Shown: positions 21,407 through 29,126 of the stretch, in pieces
How positions within the stretch are numbered: the stretch's first letter is position 1
How the letters are laid out: every line of letters starts with the position of its first letter
Source of the DNA: Candidatus Allofournierella pullicola
GTDB lineage: Bacteria > Bacillota > Clostridia > Oscillospirales > Ruminococcaceae
Direction: 5' to 3'
Length of the DNA: 39,472 bases
NCBI GenBank assembly: GCA_019114225.1
Contig: DXFW01000016.1
Coordinates: forward strand, 1 to 39,472
Program-made: the position numbers and the translations under genes
Notes under the pieces: model-generated
Database searches by the model: none
Told to the model about the DNA's origin: nothing
Seen by the model: only the letters and a program-made list of their open reading frames with translations

Positions 21407-23200
21407 TTAACCCTTGCTGATGGCGCCGAAGCGGCAGGTCTCCATGCAGGCCCCGCACTTGACACACTTGAGGGTGTCGATGTTGTGGGGGTTGCGCACG
21501 CTGCCGTTGATGGCGCCCGCGGGGCAGGCCCGGGCGCAGAGGGTGCAGCCGCGGCACTTGGATTCGTCGATCTTGTAGGTCAGCAGGGCTTTGCACACCC
21601 CGGCGGGGCAGCGCTTGTCCTGGATGTGGGCCAGGTACTCGTCCCGGAAGTACTGCAGGGTGGAGAGCACCGGGTTCGGGGCGGTCTGGCCCAGGCCGCA
21701 CAGGCTGTTCTCCTTGATGAACTGGGCCAGCTCTTCAATGCGTTCCAGATCGCGCATGGTGCCGTTGCCGCTGGTGATTTTTTCAAGCAGCTCCAAAAGG
21801 CGCTTGGTGCCCACACGGCAGGGGGTGCACTTGCCGCAGCTCTCGTCCACGGTGAACTCCAGGAAGAACTTGGCGATGTCCACCATGCAGGTGTCCTCGT
21901 CCATGACGATGAGGCCGCCGGAGCCCATCATGCTGCCGATCTCCATCAGGTTGTCGTAGTCGATGGGGGTGTCGATGAGGCTGGCGGGAATGCAGCCGCC
22001 GGAGGGGCCGCCGGTCTGGGCGGCCTTGAACTTCTTGCCGCCGGGAATGCCGCCGCCGATCTCCTCCACGATCTCCCGCAGGGTGGTGCCCATGGGCACT
22101 TCCACCAGGCCGGTGTGTTTGATCTTGCCGCCCAGGGCGAACACCTTGGTGCCGGGGCTCTTTTCGGTGCCCATGCTGCGGAACCAGTCCGCGCCCTTCA
22201 GAATGATCTGGGGGATGTTGGCGTAGGTCTCCACGTTGTTCAGAATGGTGGGCCGGCCGAACAGGCCCTTCTTGGCGGGGAAGGGCGGGCGGGGCCGCGG
22301 CTCGCCGCGCATGCCCTCAATGCTGGTCATCAGGGCGGTCTCCTCGCCGCAGACGAAGGCGCCCGCGCCCAGCTTGATGTCGATGTCAAAGGAGAAGTCG
22401 GTGCCGAAGATGTTCTTGCCCAGCAGGCCATACTCCCGGGCCTGCTGGATGGCGGTGGTCAGACGGTTCACCGCGATGGGATACTCGGCGCGCACGTACA
22501 CATAGCCCTGGTCGGCGCCGATGGCGTAGCCGGCAATGGCCATGGCCTCGATGACGCTGTGGGGGTCGCCCTCCAGAACGCTTCGGTCCATGAACGCGCC
22601 CGGGTCGCCCTCGTCGGCGTTGCAGCAGACGTATTTTTCCACCTTGCCCCGGTCGGCGCAGGCCAGCTGCCATTTGCGCCCGGTGGGGAAGCCGCCGCCG
22701 CCGCGGCCCCGCAGGCCGGAATCCAGCACCACCTGGATGACCTCGTCGGGGGTCATCTCGGTGAGGGCCTTGCCCAGGGCGGCGTAGCCGTCGAAGGCGA
22801 TGTATTCTTCGATGTTCTCGGGGTTGATGACGCCGCAGTTGCGCAGGGCAATGCGCTTCTGCTTTTTGTAGAAGGAGGTCTCGTCCAGGCTCTTGATGGA
22901 GTTGTCCTCCGCCACCGTCTCGTTGTAGAGCAGGCGGATGACCGGGCGGCCCTTGAGCAGGTGCTCGTTCACGATCTCCGCCACGTCCTCGGGCTTGACC
23001 ATGCTGTAGAAGGTGCCCTCGGGATAGATGACCACGATGGGGCCCAGCGCGCACAGGCCGAAGCAGCCGGTGCGGATGACCTTCACCTCGTTTTCCAGCC
23101 CGGCGGTGACGATCTCCGCCTCGAAGGCGGCCGCCACCTTGTCGCTGCCGGACGAGGTGCAGCCGGTGCCGCCGCAGATCATAACATGACTTCTGTACAT
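21407..23200 (-). CDS. hydB: NAD-linked hydrogenase flavin subunit HydB (NuoF/HndC type)
   Basis: FMN- and NAD-binding subunit that connects the hydrogenase to NADH. The 597-residue protein has an N-terminal thioredoxin-like [2Fe-2S] domain (CGGTGC ... TGCFGLC), the NuoF core (RGRGGGGFPTGRKW, YVCCNADEGDPGAFMDR, GAGAYVCGEETAL-like GAGAFVCGEETAL), the cluster motif ESCGKCTPCR and a C-terminal 2x[4Fe-4S] ferredoxin (CRGCTLCARACP, CVKCGACMETC). The MYRSHV start at 23200 has AAGGAGG; 20 upstream codons in frame are not used. This architecture is typical of bifurcating HydB. Confidence 0.95.
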   Translation of the reverse strand: MYRSHVMICGGTGCTSSGSDKVAAAFEAEIVTAGLENEVKVIRTGCFGLCALGPIVVIYPEGTFYSMVKPEDVAEIVNEHLLKGRPVIRLLYNETVAEDNSIKSLDETSFYKKQKRIALRNCGVINPENIEEYIAFDGYAALGKALTEMTPDEVIQVVLDSGLRGRGGGGFPTGRKWQLACADRGKVEKYVCCNADEGDPGAFMDRSVLEGDPHSVIEAMAIAGYAIGADQGYVYVRAEYPIAVNRLTTAIQQAREYGLLGKNIFGTDFSFDIDIKLGAGAFVCGEETALMTSIEGMRGEPRPRPPFPAKKGLFGRPTILNNVETYANIPQIILKGADWFRSMGTEKSPGTKVFALGGKIKHTGLVEVPMGTTLREIVEEIGGGIPGGKKFKAAQTGGPSGGCIPASLIDTPIDYDNLMEIGSMMGSGGLIVMDEDTCMVDIAKFFLEFTVDESCGKCTPCRVGTKRLLELLEKITSGNGTMRDLERIEELAQFIKENSLCGLGQTAPNPVLSTLQYFRDEYLAHIQDKRCPAGVCKALLTYKIDESKCRGCTLCARACPAGAINGSVRNPHNIDTLKCVKCGACMETCRFGAISKG

Positions 23201-23213
23201 TGGCTCTGCCTCC

Positions 23214-23591
23214 TTATTCTTCCGTGCCGGCCTGGCCGATGGTGTATTCGGTGACCACATGCCCGCCCACCAGGTGTTCCGCCACCACGCGGGCGGCTTT
23301 TTCGGGGGTCATGTGGACGTAGGTCACTTTTTCCTGCCCGGGCACGAACACTTCCACCACCGGCTCATACTTGCAAATGCCGATACAGCCGGTCTGGGTG
23401 ACCATAATGCCGGACAGCCCCCGGCGGGCCACTTCCTCGGTGAAGGCGTTCAGCACGGGGCGCGCGCCCATGGCAATGCCGCAGGTGGCCATGCCCACCT
23501 GCACGCGGATGGGGTTTTCGCCCGGCTCGCGGGTATTCACGGTCTGACGCATCCGGTCCCGGATGGCCGCCAGTTCCTGCAAACTCTTCAT
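23214..23591 (-). CDS. hndB: Thioredoxin-like [2Fe-2S] subunit, HndB type
   Basis: A 125-residue thioredoxin-fold ferredoxin of the kind found as HndB in NADP-reducing hydrogenases. An N-terminal helical stretch precedes VQVGMATCGIA (Cys37) and TQTGCIGICKYEP (Cys69, Cys73). Only three cysteines are present. It has an AAGGAG site and lies 13 bases before hydB, so it is co-translated with the core subunits. Confidence 0.88.
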   Translation of the reverse strand: MKSLQELAAIRDRMRQTVNTREPGENPIRVQVGMATCGIAMGARPVLNAFTEEVARRGLSGIMVTQTGCIGICKYEPVVEVFVPGQEKVTYVHMTPEKAARVVAEHLVGGHVVTEYTIGQAGTEE

Positions 23592-23597
23592 AAAGCG

Positions 23598-24146
23598 TTA
23601 CTCCTTTTCCAAAATCTCACGGATGTTTTCGGCCAGATACTCCCGCAGCCACAGGGCCACTTCCGGCTCGGCCAGGCTCACGCCGCCCAGAATGTCCCGC
23701 ATTTCGCGGGTGTCGGCGCAAAAAGCGCCTCCCGGGCCGGTGAGGGTGAACACAAAGTCGATGTCCGGGCTGCACTGGATGAGCCCCGCCACGCTGGCGG
23801 CCACGTCCCCCAGGGGCGGCATGTCGATGTGGTCGGTGCAAAAAAGAGCCGTCACGCTGGTGCCTTTGCCCTGTTCGCTTTCCAGCGTCAGCTGCCCGCC
23901 GGTGAGTTCGGCCGCCATCTTCAGAAAGGGCAGCCCCAGCCCCACTTTGCGGCTGGTGCGGCTGGTGCAGAAGGGGTCTGTCACCCGTTTCGCCAGCTCC
24001 GGGTCCATGCCCTTGCCGTCGTCGGTGATGACAAGGCGCAGGCGGCGGGCCTTTTCGTCCACCGCAAGCTCGATGTGCACCAGCTTCGCGCCGGCGGCCA
24101 CCGAGTTCTCGGCCACGTCCAACAGGTTCATCGAAAGTTCCTGCAC
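23598..24146 (-). CDS. GHKL-type ATPase domain protein in the hydrogenase operon
   Basis: A 182-residue protein whose first ~110 residues form a histidine-kinase-like ATPase domain: N-box NLLDVAENSVAAGA, G1 DDGKGMD, F/G2 region GLGLPFLKMAAE and G3 GKGTSV. The C-terminal 70 residues are of no recognised family. There is no dimerisation/phospho-acceptor His domain and no membrane segment. Similar ATPases sit in [FeFe] hydrogenase operons of many Clostridia and Thermotogae; their role is unproven, probably signalling or assembly. The GTG start has GGAGG 7 bases upstream. Confidence 0.82.
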   Translation of the reverse strand: MQELSMNLLDVAENSVAAGAKLVHIELAVDEKARRLRLVITDDGKGMDPELAKRVTDPFCTSRTSRKVGLGLPFLKMAAELTGGQLTLESEQGKGTSVTALFCTDHIDMPPLGDVAASVAGLIQCSPDIDFVFTLTGPGGAFCADTREMRDILGGVSLAEPEVALWLREYLAENIREILEKE

Positions 24147-24174
24147 CGCGCGCCCTCCTTTGGGCCCCCGGCCG

Positions 24175-24669
24175 TCAGTCGGGGTATTTTGCCAGAATGC
24201 CGTCCAGATCGTCCACCGTCAGGCGGCCGTAGACGTCGTCGTTCACCATAAGCACCGGGGCCAGGCCGCAGGCGCCCACGCAGCGGCAGGCGTCCAGGCT
24301 GAACTTGCCGTCCGCCGTGCACTCGCCGCCGGAAATGCCCAGCTTCTCCTGCAGCTTTTCATACAGCTTGCCGCTGCCCTTGACGTAGCAGGCGGTGCCC
24401 AGGCATACGCTGATCCGGTATTTGCCCTTGGGCGTCAGGCTGAACTGGGAGTAGAAGGTGGCCACGCCGTAAATTTCGGCCAGGGGCTTGCCCAGCGCTT
24501 CGGCCACCATGCGCTGCACCTCGATGGGCAGGTAGCCGTAGATCTCCTGGGCCTTCTGCAGGGCGGGCATTACCACGCCCGGCGTGTCTTTGTTTTCGTC
24601 GAGCCAGGCTTTCAACTGCCCTTCCTGCTCGGGTGTGCCGGAAAACGGCACGGTGGAAAAGTGCCTCAT
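24175..24669 (-). CDS. hydC: Hydrogenase NuoE-like [2Fe-2S] subunit (HydC/HndA)
   Basis: A 164-residue NuoE-family subunit: helical N-terminus (PALQKAQEIYGYLP ... LAEIYGVATFYSQF) and a thioredoxin-like [2Fe-2S] domain with four ligands in VCLGTACYVKG and DACRCVGACGLAPV. It passes electrons in the HydABC complex. It is the first gene of the operon; the ATG has AGGAGG, and the promoter with a Rex-like site is about 60-90 bases upstream. Confidence 0.94.
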   Translation of the reverse strand: MRHFSTVPFSGTPEQEGQLKAWLDENKDTPGVVMPALQKAQEIYGYLPIEVQRMVAEALGKPLAEIYGVATFYSQFSLTPKGKYRISVCLGTACYVKGSGKLYEKLQEKLGISGGECTADGKFSLDACRCVGACGLAPVLMVNDDVYGRLTVDDLDGILAKYPD

Positions 24670-24723
24670 AATATCCCTCCTGAAGGTCTGTCACGGGGCA
24701 GCGGTCTCTGCCCATATACGTCC

Positions 24724-24752
24724 ATTATACCAGAAGGATGTTATAAATTAAA
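24724..24752 (-). promoter_or_regulatory. Promoter of the hydrogenase operon
   Basis: On the minus strand TTTAAT (24747-24752), 17 bases, perfect TATAAT (24724-24729). The start of transcription is near 24717. Confidence 0.7.
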
Positions 24753-24755
24753 CAA
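24738..24755 (-). promoter_or_regulatory. Rex-like operator overlapping the hydrogenase promoter
   Basis: The minus strand reads TTGTTTAATTTATAACAT. Compared with the clostridial Rex pattern TTGTTAA-N4-TTAACAA, 11 of 14 defined positions agree. It covers the -35 box and part of the spacer, where a repressor would block polymerase. Rex senses NADH/NAD+ and is known to control hydrogenase genes in related bacteria; no rex gene is in the window. Confidence 0.5.
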
Positions 24756-24831
24756 TCAAACCCCTGGAAAGACGGATAAAATTACATAAAATGTTGCAAA
24801 AAAACTGTTAAAAATGCACTTACATGCACCC

Positions 24832-24861
24832 TTGTCAGGGGGGCGGGCCATCTTTTATAAT
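24832..24861 (+). promoter_or_regulatory. Promoter of the hydrogenase-associated regulatory operon
   Basis: TTGTCA (24832-24837), an 18-base spacer and TATAAT (24856-24861), 53 bases before the first start codon. It is divergent from, and about 100 bases away from, the hydrogenase promoter. Confidence 0.65.
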
Positions 24862-24913
24862 AAAAGGAAAGAGGCGGCCGGCCGGGCCGCCCGAGGGGAA
24901 AGGGGGAGCCGAT

Positions 24914-25264
24914 ATGACCATCGGACAGGTGAAGGACATTTTGAACGCGCGGCTGCACACGCCCGGCGCGGACCTGGACGTTCAGGTGCACGCGGCCTGC
25001 GGCAGCGACATGATGAGCGACGTGCTGGCCTATGTGAAGGACCAGGCGGTGCTGCTCACCGGGCTGAACAACCCGCAGGTGGTGCGCACCGCAGAGATGA
25101 TGGACATGGTGTGTATCGTGTTCGTGCGGGGCAAGCAGCCTCAGGAGCAGATCGTGGCGATGGCGGCCGAGCGGGGGATGGCGGTGCTTTCCACCGACCT
25201 GCCCATGTTCGCGGCCTGCGGCAGGCTCTATGAACAGGGCCTGCGGGGAGGAGAGATGGCATGA
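24914..25264 (+). CDS. DRTGG-domain protein
   Basis: A 116-residue protein matching a stand-alone DRTGG-type sensor fold: MTIGQVKDILNARL, then a beta-alpha core (AVLLTGLNNPQVVRTAEMMDMVCIVFVRG) and the closing GMAVLSTDLPMFAACGRLYE. DRTGG domains occur with CBS, HTH and phosphotransacetylase domains and are thought to bind small ligands; the ligand is unknown. It is the first gene of a five-gene plus-strand operon; the stop overlaps the next start (ATGA). A paralogue is at 27007-27336. Confidence 0.78.
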   Translation: MTIGQVKDILNARLHTPGADLDVQVHAACGSDMMSDVLAYVKDQAVLLTGLNNPQVVRTAEMMDMVCIVFVRGKQPQEQIVAMAAERGMAVLSTDLPMFAACGRLYEQGLRGGEMA

Positions 25265-25686
25265 GCGAACCCATCCGGCTGGAATACACCGTTCCCGGCG
25301 ACGATTTTGCCCGGGCGGGGGAGGCCAGCGCTGACCTGAAGGCCACCCTGAAAAAGCTGGGCCTGCCCGCGGCGGCGGTGCGGCGCATTTCCATCGCTCT
25401 CTATGAAGGGGAAATCAATCTGGCCATCCACGCGGGGGGCGGCAACATTGATGTGGCCATCGGCGACAACGACGTGGAGATGGTCCTCTCGGACCACGGC
25501 CCCGGTATCCCGGACGTGGAGCAGGCCATGCAGGAGGGCTTTTCCACCGCCAGCGCCGAGGTGCGCAGCCTGGGCTTCGGGGCGGGCATGGGCCTGCCCA
25601 ACATGAAGCGCTACACCGACGAGTTCCACATCCAGTCCACCGTGGGGGTGGGCACCACCATCACCATGCGGGTGAACATCGACTGA
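25261..25686 (+). CDS. RsbW-like anti-sigma-type ATPase
   Basis: A 141-residue GHKL ATPase of the short serine-kinase/anti-sigma type. The N-box is ALYEGEINLAIHAGG, G1 is DHGPGIPD and the G2 loop is GAGMGLPNMKRYTD, ending in GTTITMRVNID. No membrane or phospho-acceptor domain is present. RsbW-class proteins bind or phosphorylate partner proteins. Homologues recur beside DRTGG and HydS-like genes in anaerobes, so a role in signalling from a redox sensor is inferred. It overlaps the DRTGG gene by four bases. Confidence 0.82.
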   Translation: MSEPIRLEYTVPGDDFARAGEASADLKATLKKLGLPAAAVRRISIALYEGEINLAIHAGGGNIDVAIGDNDVEMVLSDHGPGIPDVEQAMQEGFSTASAEVRSLGFGAGMGLPNMKRYTDEFHIQSTVGVGTTITMRVNID

Positions 25687-25723
25687 ACGGGCGGCCCGGA
25701 GCGGGCTGCCCCTGGAGGAGATC

Positions 25724-27010
25724 ATGGACCAATTCGTGCATTCGGTCACGCTGGAAAAGCGGCTGTGCAACGGCTGCACCAACTGTATCAAGCGCTGCCC
25801 CACCCAGGCCATCCGTGTGCGGGAGGGCAAGGCGGTGATCGAGGCGGAGCGCTGCATTGACTGCGGCGAGTGTATCCGGCTGTGCCCCCACCGGGCCAAG
25901 CGGGCGGTGAGCGATCCGCTGGCGCTGCTGGGGCACTTTGAGTACCGGGTGGCCATCGTGCCGCCCAGCCTCTATGTGCAGTACAACCACCAGAAAAACC
26001 AGGACCTGGTGCTGGACGCTCTGTGCCGCGCGGGGTTTGACGATGTGTTCGAAGAGGCTGCCGCCGCCGAGCTCATCAGCGACGCCACCAGCCGGATCAT
26101 GGCCACCGGCGGCGCGGCGCGGCCGGTCATCAGCTCCGCCTGCCCGGCGGTGACACGGCTCATCCGGGTGCGGTTCCCTGAGCTGATCGACCACATGCTG
26201 CCCCTGGTGCCGCCCATGGAGCTGGCGGCCCGCATGGCCAAGCGCCGCGCGGAGGAAAAGACCGGCCTGCCCCGGGAGAAGATAGGCTGCATTGCCATCG
26301 TGCCCTGCCCGGCCAAGGTGACCATGCGCCGGGCCCCGGTGGGCAGCAGCCGCAGCGCCCTGGACGGGGCGGTGTCGGTGACGGAGATCTATCCCAAACT
26401 GCTGGCCCTGCTGGACAAAGGCGGCACCCCGTCTCACCGGGCCAGCGCCGGAGCGGCGGGCCTTGCCTGGGCGGCCAGCGGCGGTGAGGCCCTGTGCCTC
26501 ACCGGGGTGGAGAACCATCTGGTGGCCGACGGCATGGAGAGTATCATCCGGGTGCTGGAAGACCTGGAGGATGAAAAATACGACCAGATCGACTTTGTGG
26601 AACTGCGGGCCTGCCCCGGCGGGTGCCTGGGCGGCTCGCTGCAGCTGGAGAACCCCTACATCGCCCGCACCAAACTCAAGCGTATGCAGCGCACGGTGGC
26701 GGGCACGGTGAACCGGCTCACCGGCAGCATTCCCACCGAAATGCTGTGGGACACCGACCTCACCTACGCCCCGGTGCTGGAACTGGGAGCCACCCGGGGC
26801 GAGCGGTTCGAGCGCTACAACCGAATGCAGACCATCCTCAAGACCCTGCCCGGGCTGGACTGCGGCGCCTGCGGCGCGCCCAGCTGCGAGGCGCTGGCGG
26901 AGGACGTGGTGCGGGGCGTCGGCCAGGTGACCGACTGCGTCCTGCTGCGCTGCCGCCAGCTGGAGGCGAGGCTGCGGAAGAAGGAGAGAAAAGGAGGGGC
27001 CGGGGAATGA
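25724..27010 (+). CDS. HydS-like [FeFe]-hydrogenase homologue, probable sensor
   Basis: A 428-residue protein with an N-terminal 2x[4Fe-4S] ferredoxin (Cys15-25 and Cys44-54), a reduced H-cluster domain and a C-terminal FeS motif (CGACGAPSC ... TDC, about 380-405). All four expected H-cluster cysteines remain: Cys140 in SSACPAV, Cys195 in VPCPAK, Cys297 and Cys301 in RACPGGC. The cysteine used as proton relay in catalytic enzymes (first Cys of TSCC) is Ala139. The same change is known in the putative sensory enzyme HydS of Thermotoga maritima. It lacks the PAS domain of many group C sensors. Its neighbours are regulatory proteins, so H2 or redox sensing is inferred. Confidence 0.85.
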   Translation: MDQFVHSVTLEKRLCNGCTNCIKRCPTQAIRVREGKAVIEAERCIDCGECIRLCPHRAKRAVSDPLALLGHFEYRVAIVPPSLYVQYNHQKNQDLVLDALCRAGFDDVFEEAAAAELISDATSRIMATGGAARPVISSACPAVTRLIRVRFPELIDHMLPLVPPMELAARMAKRRAEEKTGLPREKIGCIAIVPCPAKVTMRRAPVGSSRSALDGAVSVTEIYPKLLALLDKGGTPSHRASAGAAGLAWAASGGEALCLTGVENHLVADGMESIIRVLEDLEDEKYDQIDFVELRACPGGCLGGSLQLENPYIARTKLKRMQRTVAGTVNRLTGSIPTEMLWDTDLTYAPVLELGATRGERFERYNRMQTILKTLPGLDCGACGAPSCEALAEDVVRGVGQVTDCVLLRCRQLEARLRKKERKGGAGE

Positions 27011-27336
27011 ACACGAAAGACCTGCCCGGCCTGTGCGGCTTTTCGCCGCTGGTGCCGGGAGAGGACCGGGAAATCGAAGGCATTTTCACCGGCGACCTGC
27101 TCAGCTGGGCCATGGGCCGGGCCAAGGAAGGCGACGCCTGGTTCACCGTGATGGGCAACGTGAACGCGGTGGCGGTGGCCTCTTTGGCGGACTGCGCCTG
27201 TATCGTGCTGTGCCACGGCGCGCAGCTGGACGAGGTGGCCCGCCAGCGGGCGGAAGAGAACGGAGTCCAGGTGCTGGCCACCGACCTGCCGGAATTTGAG
27301 GCGAGCCTCGCTTTGGCAAAAGCCATGGGACTTTGA
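27007..27336 (+). CDS. Second DRTGG-like protein
   Basis: A 109-residue protein that resembles the DRTGG protein at 24914: it has a GIFTGDLLSWAMGRAKEGDAW strand-helix, then VAVASLADCACIVLCHGAQLDEVA and a closing GVQVLATDLPEFEASLALAKAMG, parallel to AVLSTDLPMFAACGRLYE in the first copy. The start overlaps the HydS-like stop (ATGA). The presence of two paralogues in one operon suggests a heteromeric or two-ligand sensor. Ligand and partner are unknown. Confidence 0.72.
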   Translation: MNTKDLPGLCGFSPLVPGEDREIEGIFTGDLLSWAMGRAKEGDAWFTVMGNVNAVAVASLADCACIVLCHGAQLDEVARQRAEENGVQVLATDLPEFEASLALAKAMGL

Positions 27337-27355
27337 ATGAAAGGGGGAAAAGGCA

Positions 27356-28042
27356 ATGCGGTACGATCTGCACCTGCACACCTGCCTTTCCCCCTGCGCC
27401 GACCGGGACATGACCCCCGCCACCGTGGCGGGGCTGGCAAAGCTGGCGGGCGCCCAGCTCATCGCCGTCACCGACCACAACAGCGCCCTCAACCTGCCCG
27501 CGGTGGAAAAAGCCTGCCGGGGATACGGCCTGCGCCTGCTGCCGGGCCTTGAGGTCACCACCGCTGAGGAGGTGCACCTTTTGTGCTATTTCAAAACGGT
27601 GGAGGCGGCGCTGGACTATGGGCGTGACCTTTACGCCGCCCTGCCCGCCTTGCCCTGCGACCCGGCCATCTGGGGCGAGCAGTGGGTGATGGACGAGGAG
27701 GACCGGGTGCTGGCCAAGGTGGACAAACTGCTCACCGCCGCCTGCGCCTGGCCGCTGGAAGAGGCGGCGGCCCGCTGCCGGGCCTTGGGGGGCGAGCCGG
27801 TGCCCGCCCACGCCGACGCGGAGAGTTATTCTGTCTTCGCCATGCTGGGTATGCTGCCCGCTGAGGCGGGCTTTCGGGCGGTGGAGCTGCGCAGGCCGGA
27901 ACTGGCCGCCGAGTATGAGCAAAGGGGCCTGCTGCCGGCGGGGCTGGAGGTGATGGCCTCCTCCGACGCCCACTTCCTCGCGGCGGTGGGCCAGCGGCTG
28001 GGGGGCCTTGCGCCGGACAGCGTGCTGCGCCGCCTGCTGTGA
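27356..28042 (+). CDS. PHP-domain metal-dependent phosphoesterase
   Basis: A 228-residue PHP hydrolase with all metal-binding motifs: DLHLHTCLSPC (residues 4-14), VTDHNS, LPGLEVTT-x-EEVHLLCYF, VPAHAD and SSDAHFL near the C-terminus. The fold is that of histidinol phosphatase and of the TrpH/RNase AM 3',5'-nucleotide phosphatases. In this operon it could act on a nucleotide or phosphoprotein signal, but nothing in the sequence fixes the substrate. It is the last gene of the operon, followed by a terminator. Confidence 0.88.
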   Translation: MRYDLHLHTCLSPCADRDMTPATVAGLAKLAGAQLIAVTDHNSALNLPAVEKACRGYGLRLLPGLEVTTAEEVHLLCYFKTVEAALDYGRDLYAALPALPCDPAIWGEQWVMDEEDRVLAKVDKLLTAACAWPLEEAAARCRALGGEPVPAHADAESYSVFAMLGMLPAEAGFRAVELRRPELAAEYEQRGLLPAGLEVMASSDAHFLAAVGQRLGGLAPDSVLRRLL

Positions 28043-28053
28043 AAAAGAAAAAG

Positions 28054-28087
28054 AGCGCCCCCACGGGCCTTGACCCGTGGGGGCGCT
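28054..28087. terminator. Bidirectional intrinsic terminator
   Basis: AGCGCCCCCACGGG / CCCGTGGGGGCGCT with a six-base loop. The A-rich left flank becomes a T-run for the minus-strand asnA. Confidence 0.85.
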
Positions 28088-28104
28088 TTGCGCTATGTAG
28101 CTTT

Positions 28105-29121
28105 TTACAAAAGGGGAATGCCCGCCTTCTCGCAGGACTCGCGGGTGGCGGCGTCCCAAATGCTCACCTGCACTTCGCCCACATGCACCTTTTCCAGCAG
28201 CAGCATGCACAGACGGCTCTGGCCGATACCGCCGCCGATGGTCAGGGGCAGCCGGCCCGCCAGCAGCATTTTGTGGAAGGCAAGTTCCCGCCGCTCGTCG
28301 CAGCCCGCCAGGGTCAGCTGGCGGTCCAGCGCGGCCGGGTCCACACGAATGCCCATGCTGCTGATCTCCACCGCGCACTGCAGCGGCTCGTGCCAGAACA
28401 AAAGGTCGCCGTTCAGGCTCCAGTCGTCGTAGTCCGGCGCGCGTCCGTCGTGGGGCTTGCCGCTCTTCAGCTTGCCGCCGATCTGCTCGATGAAGATGGT
28501 GCGGTGCTCTTTGGCAAAGGCGTTTTCCCGCTCCTTGGGGGAAAGGTCAGGCCAAAGGTCCTCCAGTTCCTGGCTGGTGACGAAGGTCACCTCCCGCTGA
28601 AGGCTGCCGGTGAGCTGGGGGAACTGCCATTTCAGCTCGTCCAAAGTGGCGCTGATGGCGTAGACGATGTTCTGCACCGTGGCGTGCAGATATTCCCGGT
28701 TGCGCTGGTCCGCCTCGATGACCTTTTCCCAGTCCCACTGGTCCACATACACCGAGTGGAGGTTGTCCAGTTCCTCGTCCCGGCGGATGGCGTTCATGTC
28801 GGTCAAAAGGCCGTTGCCGGGCCGAAAGCCGTACTGGTGCAGGGCCAGCCGCTTCCACTTGGCCAGGCTGTGCACCACCTGGGCGCAGGTCCCGGTGGCG
28901 GGAATGTCAAAGCTCACCGGGCGCTCCACACCGTTCAGGTCGTCGTTCAGGCCCAGGGCCGGGTCCACGAACAGGGGGGCGGTGACCCGCTTGAGGTGCA
29001 GTGCGGCGCACAGCTTTACCTCAAAGGTCTGTTTGATCATGCCTATGGCCTTCTGGGTGTCGTAAAGACCCAGGCAGGGCACATAATGGGCAGGGACAGG
29101 ATACTCGCTCACCGAAAACAC
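28105..29121 (-). CDS. asnA: Asparagine synthetase A (ammonia-dependent)
   Basis: Makes asparagine from aspartate, ammonia and ATP. The 338-residue product has the class II synthetase-like fold with KQTFEVKLCAALHLKRVTAPLFVD, RPVSFDIP, AKWKR-x-AL, GLLTDMNAIRRDEELDN-x-HSVYVDQWDWE, EISSMGIRVD and the final GGGIGQSRLCMLLL. The GTG start has GGAG 8 bases upstream. It follows the CNNM/CBS gene by only 5 bases, so the two are co-transcribed. Confidence 0.95.
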   Translation of the reverse strand: MFSVSEYPVPAHYVPCLGLYDTQKAIGMIKQTFEVKLCAALHLKRVTAPLFVDPALGLNDDLNGVERPVSFDIPATGTCAQVVHSLAKWKRLALHQYGFRPGNGLLTDMNAIRRDEELDNLHSVYVDQWDWEKVIEADQRNREYLHATVQNIVYAISATLDELKWQFPQLTGSLQREVTFVTSQELEDLWPDLSPKERENAFAKEHRTIFIEQIGGKLKSGKPHDGRAPDYDDWSLNGDLLFWHEPLQCAVEISSMGIRVDPAALDRQLTLAGCDERRELAFHKMLLAGRLPLTIGGGIGQSRLCMLLLEKVHVGEVQVSIWDAATRESCEKAGIPLL

Positions 29122-29126
29122 CTCGC

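Noticed and set aside
19664-23254. Two very long plus-strand frames (538 and 646 codons) opposite hydA and hydB
   Set aside because: Both mirror well-defined hydrogenase genes and have no recognisable domains.
23598-24146. Sensor histidine kinase
   Set aside because: Only the ATPase domain is present; no His-phosphotransfer domain, membrane segments or response regulator nearby.
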